A DNA stretch of 64,000 bases from Candidatus Thiothrix putei (GTDB lineage: Bacteria > Pseudomonadota > Gammaproteobacteria > Thiotrichales > Thiotrichaceae). This document shows positions 8,487 through 16,609 of the stretch, piece by piece (the first letter of the stretch is position 1; each line of letters starts with the position of its first letter). The notes beneath the pieces are model-generated. The model was not told where the DNA came from, did no database searches, and worked only from the letters and a program-made list of their open reading frames with translations. Both the position numbers and the translations under genes were made by a program. The DNA is taken from the NCBI GenBank assembly GCA_029972225.1, contig CP124756.1, forward strand, positions 4,192,279 to 4,256,278, given 5' to 3'.

Positions 8487-9019
8487 TAGAGTTCCTCAAT
8501 GGTCAGGTTGTGGTTGCTGTAAATGCAAATGTCGGCGGCAATGTGCAAGCCTTTTTCGACGATTTCGCGGGCGGAAAGCTCGGTGTTTTCCAGCAAAGCG
8601 CGGGCGGCGGATTGTGCAAATGCGCCGCCCGAACCAATGGCGATTAAATCATTTTCTTGCTCTACCACGTCGCCGTTGCCGGTAATCAGCAGGGATGCGG
8701 TGGCATCGGCAACAATCAGCAGCGCTTCAAGGCGGCGTAACATGCGGTCGGTACGCCAGTCTTTGGCGAGTTCCACCGCAGCACGGGTGAGGTTGCCATT
8801 GTGCGCTTGCAGCTTGCTTTCAAAGCGTTCAAACAGGGTGAAGGCATCGGCGGTTCCACCGGCAAAGCCTGCAATGACCTTATCGTTGTACAAACGGCGG
8901 ACTTTGCGGGCATTGCCTTTCATGACGGTATTGCCCAGCGTGACTTGACCATCGCCGCCGACAACGACTTTGCCGTCGCGACGCACGCTTAGGATGGTGG
9001 TTCCTCGGTATTGTTCCAA
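8486..9019 (-). CDS. hslV: HslV peptidase subunit of the HslVU protease
   Basis: The 177-residue protein begins [29 protein letters not shown]. HslV is an N-terminal threonine hydrolase, and TTILSVRR shows the catalytic Thr7, exposed after removal of a six-residue propeptide, as in many gammaproteobacteria; E. coli instead exposes Thr after Met alone. [17 protein letters not shown] and the [17 protein letters not shown] block complete the proteasome-beta-like fold. It forms the double hexamer degraded-protein chamber capped by HslU. The gene is first in the hslV-hslU-DUF971 operon. Confidence 0.97.
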   Translation of the reverse strand: MEQYRGTTILSVRRDGKVVVGGDGQVTLGNTVMKGNARKVRRLYNDKVIAGFAGGTADAFTLFERFESKLQAHNGNLTRAAVELAKDWRTDRMLRRLEALLIVADATASLLITGNGDVVEQENDLIAIGSGGAFAQSAARALLENTELSAREIVEKGLHIAADICIYSNHNLTIEEL

Positions 9020-9052
9020 AATGCGCTCCAGATGCTTTTGTGTAGGCTATAG

Positions 9053-9080
9053 CGTGTGGGTGTTTGAGGTAAATTTCAAG
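9053..9080 (-). promoter_or_regulatory. Candidate sigma-32 heat-shock promoter of hslVU
   Basis: On the minus strand CTTGAAA (9080-9074) is followed after 13 bases by CCCACACG (9060-9053). The E. coli heat-shock consensus is CTTGAAA, 13-15 bases, CCCCATNT, so the -35 box is perfect and the -10 box keeps its CCC and A. It sits 34 bases upstream of the hslV start, where heat-shock control of hslVU is expected. Confidence 0.55.
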
Positions 9081-9258
9081 GGCTAGGGCGAACCCGTATG
9101 CGCATAAAAAAATATTGGTTAAGAAATTGTCGTGATACAGGTATTATGCTGGCTGACCTTAGGTATTTTTGCTTTAAACTTCAATGAGTTATTCTTGCAA
9201 CATTGTTGTTTTGATACCACAGAAATTGTTCGCTCGTTGAGCCTTAAGGAGGTGCATT

Positions 9259-9381
9259 ATGAGTATTCTTGGTTTAGTTATTTTTGCGATCATTGTACTC
9301 GCTGCTTGTTATACCTCTCGTTGCTTGCAGCAGGGTGCGCGGCGTGAAAATTTACCTCGCGAAATTGAGAAGCTGTTATAA
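9259..9381 (+). CDS. Small single-pass membrane protein (40 aa)
   Basis: The ORF encodes 40 residues: a hydrophobic segment (ILGLVIFAIIVLAACY, about residues 3-18) followed by a short basic and polar tail ending REIEKLL. A near-perfect ribosome binding site, TAAGGAGGTG, lies 5 bases before the ATG, and a strong rho-independent terminator follows 32 bases after the stop, making a complete monocistronic unit. I do not recognise the family. The strong translation signal argues for a real protein, probably sitting in the inner membrane with its charged tail inside. Cys at 19 and 24 might be acylated or redox-active, but no proper lipobox is seen. Confidence 0.7.
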   Translation: MSILGLVIFAIIVLAACYTSRCLQQGARRENLPREIEKLL

Positions 9382-9412
9382 CGTCTTATCGACCACCACC
9401 GGATTATTAAAC

Positions 9413-9440
9413 CTGCCCGCTTTATGCGGGCAGTGTTTTT
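9413..9440 (+). terminator. Rho-independent terminator after the 40-aa membrane protein gene
   Basis: CTGCCCGC (9413-9420) pairs perfectly with GCGGGCAG (9426-9433) around a five-base loop, followed by TGTTTTT. The stem is fully complementary and G+C-rich. Confidence 0.85.
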
Positions 9441-9532
9441 GTGCATTAACGTGTTGCTATGCCAGTGATTGCGCTATGCTCAAGGGTAAGGGCTTTTTAC
9501 GATCCATTAATGTTTTACGGAATTTTGGTTGA

Positions 9533-10672
9533 ATGCGGCAAGAAAACACGGCGCTTATTCTATTGGTGGATGAGGCACGTGAAAGCGAAAATTTATTCCG
9601 TCATGCGCAAGCGGCAGTCGCAGCAGGTGCGCAAAGCCTGCTATTGCTAGCGTGCGACCGCAATGGTCTGACGCCTGCATTGGTGGATGCGGGTTTGCAA
9701 GCCTTGTCCGTGCCGGTCTTTGGCGGCGTTTTTCCGCAAATTGTGATTGATTCGCGCCGTTTGGAACAGGGCTACGTGGTGTGTGGTCTGCCGTTTGCCG
9801 TTACTGTCGAATACGTCGCTAAACTCTCCGAACCCAGTGCGGATTACCGTTCCGCCCTCGCTGCCTTAACCGCTACGGTTAACCCGCCGCAAACGTTGGT
9901 GGTGTTGGTTGATGGGTTGAGCACGCGGATTTCAGCTTTATTGGAAAGCCTCTACGGTGAATTCGGCGATGAATGCACCTATATCGGTGGTGGCGCGGGG
10001 TCGCTCAGTTTTCAGCAGCAGCCGTGTTTATTCAGCAATCACGGTTTGGTCGGTGATTGCGCCCAACTGACCGCGTTGGATCTTCCTGTTAGCATTGGCA
10101 TTGAACACGGCTGGCATAGCTTTGCAGGGCCTTTTTTCGTGACCGGCTCACAGCATAACACCCTATTATCATTGGACTATCAACCCGCGTTTGAGGTTTA
10201 TCGCCGCGTGGTGGAAGCGGATAGCGGGCGTTCGTTTGCGGATACGCCGTTCTTTGAATTGAGCAAGGCTTACCCGTTCGGGTTGGTGCGTTTGACCAAG
10301 GATGTGGTGGTGCGTGACCCGCTATCGCTTAACGGAAATGCGATTACGTGCATTGGTGAAGTGCCTGCGCATCACATGCTGTACATCCTCAAAGGCGATG
10401 CGGAACATTTATTGCTGGCTGCTCGTGATTGCACCTTAACGGCGTTACGCGCCCAGCCCGCACCGTGCATGGCGTTGCTGTTTGATTGTGTGAGCCGCGC
10501 CTTGTTTCTCGACAGCCGTTTTCAGGAAGAACTCGACACTATTCGCGCCCATTTACCCGCTGATTTGCCGCTGTTGGGCGTCTTGTCGCTGGGTGAAATT
10601 GCGGATGCAGGCAATGCGTGTCTGGAGTTTTTTAATAAAACCACGGTATTGGGGATTGTTGCTGACGCATGA
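9533..10672 (+). CDS. FIST N- and C-domain sensory protein
   Basis: The 379-residue soluble protein has the FIST layout: an N-terminal FIST domain (about residues 15-210) with GGVFPQIV, LVDGLSTRI and YIGGGAGSL, then a FIST_C domain (about 220-365) with AFEVYRRVVE, FGLVRL and a late LLFDCVSRALFL...LLGVLSLGEIA. FIST domains are predicted to bind small ligands such as amino acids and are often paired with signalling domains. The stop overlaps the start of the hybrid kinase (ATGA), strongly suggesting that this protein delivers a signal to that kinase, which has no sensor membrane segments of its own. Confidence 0.88.
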   Translation: MRQENTALILLVDEARESENLFRHAQAAVAAGAQSLLLLACDRNGLTPALVDAGLQALSVPVFGGVFPQIVIDSRRLEQGYVVCGLPFAVTVEYVAKLSEPSADYRSALAALTATVNPPQTLVVLVDGLSTRISALLESLYGEFGDECTYIGGGAGSLSFQQQPCLFSNHGLVGDCAQLTALDLPVSIGIEHGWHSFAGPFFVTGSQHNTLLSLDYQPAFEVYRRVVEADSGRSFADTPFFELSKAYPFGLVRLTKDVVVRDPLSLNGNAITCIGEVPAHHMLYILKGDAEHLLLAARDCTLTALRAQPAPCMALLFDCVSRALFLDSRFQEELDTIRAHLPADLPLLGVLSLGEIADAGNACLEFFNKTTVLGIVADA

Positions 10673-12291
10673 GTACAACATTAGAACTGGTATCGGTGCA
10701 ATACGCCTTGGCGTTACTTGTCGGGCAAAGTCTGGATTTGCGCACGATGTTGCACCAGTTTCTGCCGCCTGCCTTGAAACTGTTGAATTGCCGCAGTGGT
10801 TATCTGTGGCTACGGCGTTGTGAGTCATTTGACACGATTGCAGGCATTGAGCCTTGCTACAGTTACCCCAAGCTGAAAATACCCTTGGTGGATAAGTCCG
10901 CCACATTAGCAGCAGCGATTCAGGCATTGGCGGATAATGCGTGGTTGTTGGCAGAGCCGTTGGATATTGTTGAAACGGATGGCAGTTATTGCCACGTGTT
11001 ACCTATTGGGCAAAGCGGTTTGCTGGTTTTGCGGCGAGACCCGCCCTTATTAGCGGCACAATTGCAGGCACTGACGCCGGTATTAATGCGTTTGGAAACC
11101 GCGTGTCTGGCGTGTGTGCAACACGCCAATTTGGAGGCAGCGCGTCAGGAAGCCGAACGCGCGAATCAGGCAAAAAACGCATTTCTGGCAATGATCAGCC
11201 ATGAAATCCGTACCCCCATGAACAGTGTGATGGGGCTAACCGATTTGCTGGGATACAGCGAACTCACACCTGCACAACGTGAATACGTGAAATTGATTCG
11301 GGAATCTTCGGGTGCGTTGCTGGGCATTATCAACGAAATTTTGGATTTTTCGCGGATCGAATCCGGGGCAACGCGGTTAAACAATGCGCCATTCAGGGTG
11401 CAAGCGCTGTTGGAAACGGCATTAGCACCGTTGGCAGTCGCGGCGCGTGATAAGGCTATCGCTTTTCACTGGCGCATTGCGGCTGATGTGCCGGAAACCT
11501 TGCAAGGTGATGCTGGGCGCTTACGGCAAGTGTTGATCAATCTGGTGGGCAATGCGCTCAAATTTACGAACAGTGGCGGTGAGATTGCGATTGAAATCAC
11601 TGCCGAACCACACGCTCCAACGGGCAGTACGCGGGTAAGGTTTAGTGTGCGTGATACCGGGATTGGGATTGCATCCGAACAGCTTGAGACTATTTTTCAG
11701 CCGTTTCAGCAGGTGGATAGTCGGATTTCACGGCGTTACGGTGGCACGGGTTTGGGGCTGACCATTGCCGCGCAATTGGTGGCGATGATGGGTGGGAAAT
11801 TGCAGGTGGAAAGCCAGCTTGCACAGGGCAGTACCTTTCATTTCACCTTATTGCTGCCAACGGATGTGACACCCGCGCCTGCAACACCCGTTGGCGATGT
11901 TTTAAGCATGGCACAACGCCCGCTGACAATTTTGTTGGCAGAAGACAATGAAATCAATGGCATGTTCACGCGCTTGCTGCTCAATAAAATCGGGCATCAG
12001 GTGACGGTCGTGGTAAACGGGCGTGAAGCGCTGGAAAGCTGGCAACAGCAACGCCCGGATGTGATCTTGATGGACATGCAAATGCCGGTGATGGATGGCA
12101 TGGAAGCCACCTTGCTGATTCGCGCTCAAGAACAAATAACCGGCACTCACACGCCGATTATTGCCCTGACAGCGAATGTATTGGCAAGCGACCGCGAGCG
12201 TTGTTTGCAAGCCGGTATGGATGATTTTCTCAGTAAGCCATTCGAGTTACCGGCATTGCTTGATGTGCTGGCACGGGCAACCGCCCGTTAA
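10669..12291 (+). CDS. Cytoplasmic hybrid sensor histidine kinase with receiver domain
   Basis: The 540-residue protein has an N-terminal region of about 150 residues resembling a degenerate GAF-like sensor without membrane segments. A short coiled coil leads to the HisKA domain with MISHEIRTPMN (phospho-acceptor His178). An HATPase domain follows (N box LINLVGNALKFT, G boxes DTGIGI and YGGTGLGL). A C-terminal receiver has the acidic pair AEDN, phospho-acceptor Asp469 in LMDMQMPVMDG and the late Lys in SKPF. It overlaps the FIST gene by four bases and is probably controlled by it. No output protein is adjacent, so phosphate may pass to an HPt protein elsewhere. Confidence 0.92.
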   Translation: MSTTLELVSVQYALALLVGQSLDLRTMLHQFLPPALKLLNCRSGYLWLRRCESFDTIAGIEPCYSYPKLKIPLVDKSATLAAAIQALADNAWLLAEPLDIVETDGSYCHVLPIGQSGLLVLRRDPPLLAAQLQALTPVLMRLETACLACVQHANLEAARQEAERANQAKNAFLAMISHEIRTPMNSVMGLTDLLGYSELTPAQREYVKLIRESSGALLGIINEILDFSRIESGATRLNNAPFRVQALLETALAPLAVAARDKAIAFHWRIAADVPETLQGDAGRLRQVLINLVGNALKFTNSGGEIAIEITAEPHAPTGSTRVRFSVRDTGIGIASEQLETIFQPFQQVDSRISRRYGGTGLGLTIAAQLVAMMGGKLQVESQLAQGSTFHFTLLLPTDVTPAPATPVGDVLSMAQRPLTILLAEDNEINGMFTRLLLNKIGHQVTVVVNGREALESWQQQRPDVILMDMQMPVMDGMEATLLIRAQEQITGTHTPIIALTANVLASDRERCLQAGMDDFLSKPFELPALLDVLARATAR

Positions 12292-12372
12292 AATATCACT
12301 GAATGTTGGTCATTCCCCGTGCACTATGATGGGGCGTATAATGGGTCAGTACGTAGCCATGTGAGAACAACC

Positions 12373-15033
12373 ATGCCACTGATCAATGATGCCATTTGGA
12401 CGAATAGCCCTTACCTGCAACACCAGCTTGCTCGCCACCTCGAATGGCAAGCCTATGTGGAGTCCAGCCAGCCGTATGCCGATGGTGAGTTGGTGGCAAA
12501 CATTGTTGCCGAAGTCCTCGCCCAACCCGATTACGATAGCGTATTGCGCACCGTGCGGCTGATCCGCAACCGTGAAATGGTGCGCATCGCTTACCGCGAT
12601 TTGCTGGGTAAAGCAGAACTTGCCGAAACCTTGCAAACCACGTCCGACCTTGCCGATGGCTTGGTAGACGCGGCCTATCGCTGGTGTTACGCCGAACTTA
12701 CCGCCAAACACGGCATCCCGCGCAGCCGCAGCGGTGAACCCCAGCAGATGGTGATTATCGGCATGGGTAAACTCGGTGGGCAGGAACTCAACTTTTCCTC
12801 CGACATCGACATGATTTTCGCCTTCCCCGAAGCAGGCGCAACCGATGGCAAGCGCGATCTCGACAATCAAACGTTTTTCACCCGTGTCGGGCAGCGCATG
12901 ATTGGGGTATTGGGGCAAACCACGGCGGAGGGCATTGCCTACCGCGTCGACATGCGCTTACGCCCCTTCGGTGAAGTCGGCGCACTCGCGCTGTCGTTCG
13001 ATGCGATGGAGCATTACTACGAAACCCACGGGCGCGAATGGGAACGTTACGCCCTGATCAAGGCGCGGGTGATGGCAGGCGACAAACACAATGGCGCGGA
13101 ATTGATGGCACGCTTGCGCCCGTTTGTGTTTCGCCGCTACCTCGATTACGGCGCGATTGAGCAATTACGCGATATGAAGGCGATGATCAACCGCGAAGCC
13201 GAACGCCGTGGTAAATACCTCGATGTGAAACTTGGCACGGGGGGGATTCGCGAAATCGAATTTACTGCGCAAGTATTTCAATTGATGCGCGGCGGGCGGA
13301 TTCCTGAATTGCGGGGGCGTAGTTTGCTGCCGACGCTGGATGCGTTGCTGGCACAACAACTGCTGACGGCGGAAGAGTTTGGCGTGTTGCAACCGGCGTA
13401 CCATTTCCTGCGCCGCACGGAAAACCGCCTGCAAATGTGGAATGACGAACAGACGCATTCGCTGCCAACCACGCCGGAACGCCAAGCCTGCCTTGCCAGC
13501 TCGATGGGCTTTGCGGATTGGGCGAGTTTTGAGGCGGAACTCAATCGTCATCAGCGGGCGGTAGCGCAGATTTTCCAGCGCGTGTTTGCGCTCGAAACCC
13601 AAGAAAGTCAGCCGATGCCGGAACATCCCGCGATTCAGGCACTGTTACACAGCCGTTTGTATAACACGCTGACGGATACGGGGCGCAGCCGGTTAAACCG
13701 CTTGCTGCCTGCGTTGTGGGATGCGTGCCATGCGCTGGCTGACCCCGAACAGGCGTTGGAACGGTGTTTGCGAATTGTGCAAAAAATTGCGCCACGTTCC
13801 GGCTACATTGCCATGCTCGCCGATCACCCGAATGCGTTGGAGCAGTTCGTGCGCTTGGTCAGCGACAGTTTGTGGATTACCAGCCAGTTGATCGATCACC
13901 CGATTTTGCTGGATCAATTGCTGGATTCGCGCCAGTTGTATACGCCGTTGGATCGTGAGCAATTGGGTGCAGCATTGCGCTTGGAATTGGAGCGTATTGA
14001 TCAGGGCGACACCGAACAGGTGATGGAACGTTTGCGCCAATTCAAGCAAGCGCAAGTGCTGCGGGTGGCAGCGGCGGATATTACCGGCGTATTGCCGCTG
14101 ATGAAGGTGTCGGATCAGTTGACCTGGATTGCCGAGGCGGTGCTGGAAGAAACCCAGCGGCACGTGTGGGCGACGATGACGGCGCAGACGGGCGTGCCGT
14201 GTTACAAGGATGAGACGGGGGAAACGCAAGAAGCCGGTTTCGCCATTATCGCCTACGGAAAACTCGGTGGACTGGAATTGGGTTACGGGTCGGATCTCGA
14301 CATTATTTTCCTGCACGACAGCCACGGTACGGTGCAGCAAACCAATGGCAAGAAGACGCTGGAAAATGCGGTGTTTTATGCACGATTTGCGCAGAAAATT
14401 ATTCATACGCTGACGACGTTTACGCCTGCGGGACGTTTGTACGAAACCGATACGCGTTTGCGTCCCAGTGGTGCATCCGGTTTGCTTGTCAGTAGCTTGA
14501 ATGCCTTCCGCCTTTACCAACAGGAAAAAGCGTGGGTGTGGGAACATCAGGCGTTGTTGCGGGCGCGGGTGATCACAGGCTCTGCCAGCTTACGGGTGCA
14601 GTTTGAGCAAGTGCGTCATGAGATCCTCTGTCAGCCGCGTGACAAAGCAGAATTGCGCAAGCAAGTGATCGCGATGCGTCAAAAGATGTGGGAAAGCATG
14701 GCGAGTAAAGATGCCAATGTGTTTAACCTGAAAAAAGACCCTGGTGGGGTGACAGATATTGAATTCATTGTGCAGTTTCTGATTCTGGCTCATGCACATG
14801 AACACCCTGAATTGGTGCGCTGGAGCGACAATATCCGCCAGCTTGAATCGCTGCAACAGGTGGAAATTTTGCCCGCCGACACGGCGGCGATGCTGGCGGA
14901 TACTTACCGGACATTGCGTGATCGTATCCACGCATTGTCTTTGCAGGAGCAGGACGCAGTGGTGGATGGGGGGCAATTCGCACGGGAGCGTGACGCAGTA
15001 CAAGCAGCGTGGGTCGCATTGGTGGAAGCATGA
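12373..15033 (+). CDS. glnE: Bifunctional glutamine synthetase adenylyltransferase/adenylyl-removing enzyme
   Basis: The protein has 886 residues from ATG 12373; the frame opens at 12319, but MPLINDAIW looks like the natural start. Two nucleotidyltransferase domains are visible. The adenylyl-removing half has GMGKLGGQELNFSSDIDMIF and the adenylylating half YGKLGGLELGYGSDLDIIFLH, both with paired acidic metal ligands, separated by a helical linker. The enzyme attaches AMP to, or removes it from, glutamine synthetase in response to PII and glutamine. It is slightly shorter than the E. coli protein (946), mainly at the N-terminus. It stands alone between the FIST/kinase operon and purE. Confidence 0.96.
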   Translation: MPLINDAIWTNSPYLQHQLARHLEWQAYVESSQPYADGELVANIVAEVLAQPDYDSVLRTVRLIRNREMVRIAYRDLLGKAELAETLQTTSDLADGLVDAAYRWCYAELTAKHGIPRSRSGEPQQMVIIGMGKLGGQELNFSSDIDMIFAFPEAGATDGKRDLDNQTFFTRVGQRMIGVLGQTTAEGIAYRVDMRLRPFGEVGALALSFDAMEHYYETHGREWERYALIKARVMAGDKHNGAELMARLRPFVFRRYLDYGAIEQLRDMKAMINREAERRGKYLDVKLGTGGIREIEFTAQVFQLMRGGRIPELRGRSLLPTLDALLAQQLLTAEEFGVLQPAYHFLRRTENRLQMWNDEQTHSLPTTPERQACLASSMGFADWASFEAELNRHQRAVAQIFQRVFALETQESQPMPEHPAIQALLHSRLYNTLTDTGRSRLNRLLPALWDACHALADPEQALERCLRIVQKIAPRSGYIAMLADHPNALEQFVRLVSDSLWITSQLIDHPILLDQLLDSRQLYTPLDREQLGAALRLELERIDQGDTEQVMERLRQFKQAQVLRVAAADITGVLPLMKVSDQLTWIAEAVLEETQRHVWATMTAQTGVPCYKDETGETQEAGFAIIAYGKLGGLELGYGSDLDIIFLHDSHGTVQQTNGKKTLENAVFYARFAQKIIHTLTTFTPAGRLYETDTRLRPSGASGLLVSSLNAFRLYQQEKAWVWEHQALLRARVITGSASLRVQFEQVRHEILCQPRDKAELRKQVIAMRQKMWESMASKDANVFNLKKDPGGVTDIEFIVQFLILAHAHEHPELVRWSDNIRQLESLQQVEILPADTAAMLADTYRTLRDRIHALSLQEQDAVVDGGQFARERDAVQAAWVALVEA

Positions 15034-15125
15034 ATGATTACCTCGCCAAACCCAAGTGTACGATTGCCTAACAATCTGCCATTAAGGGATTTTAACGGTT
15101 TCAAAATCCAGAGCATGATTTAGGA

Positions 15126-15629
15126 TTAAGCCGGAGGTAACGCCATATTCATCGCACATTGGCGTTGTTCTTCACGGAATTGCGCCAACTTTTCCGCTAA
15201 CATTGGATCGTCATTCGCTAACATTGCCACGGCAAACAACGCCGCGTTTGCCGCACCCGCTTCGCCAATTGCAAACGTGGCAACGGGCACACCTTTGGGC
15301 ATTTGCACAATCGAATACAGCGAATCAATCCCGTTCAAGGCACGGCTGGTGACGGGCACGCCTAAAATCGGTAAGGTGGTTTTTGCCGCTAACATGCCTG
15401 GCAAATGCGCCGCACCGCCAGCGCCCGCAATAATGCATTTCAGACCGCGTTCGCGGGCAGTTTCGGCGTATTCAAACAATAAGTCAGGTGTGCGATGGGC
15501 GGAAACGACGCGGTATTCATGCGCAATACCGAATTTTTCCAGTTGTTCAACGGCTTTGGACATCACGTTCCAATCGCTGTTGCTACCCATGACAACCCCT
15601 ACCACTACCGCCGAATTGGGTTGAGTCAT
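15126..15629 (-). CDS. purE: N5-carboxyaminoimidazole ribonucleotide mutase
   Basis: The protein has 167 residues from ATG 15629, chosen because GGGGAG lies just upstream; an in-frame ATG at 15653 is less well placed. [24 protein letters not shown] and the [25 protein letters not shown] loop are hallmarks of class I PurE. It converts N5-CAIR made by PurK to CAIR in purine synthesis. It is divergent from purC across 77 bases, while purK lies 44 kb away, so the usual purEK operon is split in this genome. Confidence 0.96.
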   Translation of the reverse strand: MTQPNSAVVVGVVMGSNSDWNVMSKAVEQLEKFGIAHEYRVVSAHRTPDLLFEYAETARERGLKCIIAGAGGAAHLPGMLAAKTTLPILGVPVTSRALNGIDSLYSIVQMPKGVPVATFAIGEAGAANAALFAVAMLANDDPMLAEKLAQFREEQRQCAMNMALPPA

Positions 15630-15706
15630 GATGCTCCCCTTATTTCTCTGCAAAATCTGATATTATAACGCGATGTACCTTTTACGCACTAACTAACCGC
15701 AAGCGA

Positions 15707-16609
15707 ATGAATACAAACAGTCACCCAAGCAGCGTTCTTGAGACGCACATCACCTCCCTGCCGCTGATTGCACGGGGCAAAGTCCGCGATATTTACGCCG
15801 TCGATGACCAGCACATGCTGATCGTTACCACGGATCGTTTATCGGCATTCGATGTGATCATGCCGACCCCGATTCCCCAGAAGGGCGTTATTCTCACGCA
15901 AGTAGCGAATTTCTGGTTTGGCTTGCTGCATGACGTGATCCCGAATCACTTGAGCGACAAAACGCTGGATGATCTGCCGCTGACAGCCGAGGAAAAAGCG
16001 CCACTGCAAGGGCGCAGCATTATCGTGAAACGCCTCAAGCCGTTGCCGGTGGAGGCGATTGTGCGCGGTTACTTGATCGGTTCGGGCTGGAAGGATTACC
16101 AGCAAACCGGCGCGGTGTGCGGTATCGAATTGCCCGCCGGTTTGCAGATGGCAGACCGTTTGCCTGAACCGATTTTCACGCCCTCCAGCAAAGCCGACGT
16201 GGGTGATCACGACATCAATATCAGCTTTGCCGAGATGCAAGCGCGGATTGGCGCAGGCCTCGCCGAGCAAGTGCGCAGCGTGAGTTTGGAGTTGTATCGC
16301 CAAGCGGCGGAATATGCGCTCAAACGCGGCATTATTATCGCTGACACCAAGTTCGAGTTCGGGTTGGATACGGAGGGTAAGCTGGTGTTGATTGACGAAA
16401 TCCTCACACCGGATTCCTCGCGTTTCTGGCCTGCTGATCAGTACAAACCCGGCATTAGTCCGCCATCGTTTGACAAACAATTCGTGCGGGATTATTTAGA
16501 AACGCTGGATTGGGGGAAAGTCGCGCCGGGACCGGAATTGCCTGCGGAGATTATGGAAAAGACAGCGGCTAAGTACCGTGAAGTGGCTGAGTTACTCACC
16601 GCACCTTAA
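15707..16609 (+). CDS. purC: Phosphoribosylaminoimidazole-succinocarboxamide synthase (SAICAR synthetase)
   Basis: The 300-residue protein is of the longer PurC type. It has ARGKVRDIY at about residue 22, TTDRLSAFDVIM, VRGYLIGSGWKDYQQTG and the ATP/metal site VLIDEILTPDSSRFWPAD. It ligates aspartate to CAIR in purine synthesis, the step after PurE, and the two genes are divergent neighbours likely sharing a control region. Its 3' end overlaps the convergent AAA/PD-(D/E)XK gene by 14 bases. Confidence 0.96.
   Translation: MNTNSHPSSVLETHITSLPLIARGKVRDIYAVDDQHMLIVTTDRLSAFDVIMPTPIPQKGVILTQVANFWFGLLHDVIPNHLSDKTLDDLPLTAEEKAPLQGRSIIVKRLKPLPVEAIVRGYLIGSGWKDYQQTGAVCGIELPAGLQMADRLPEPIFTPSSKADVGDHDINISFAEMQARIGAGLAEQVRSVSLELYRQAAEYALKRGIIIADTKFEFGLDTEGKLVLIDEILTPDSSRFWPADQYKPGISPPSFDKQFVRDYLETLDWGKVAPGPELPAEIMEKTAAKYREVAELLTAP

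Noticed and set aside
13693-14547. 284-codon minus-strand open frame
   Set aside because: It lies fully opposite glnE, is rich in Gln/Arg/His as expected of an antisense shadow, and has no ribosome binding site.
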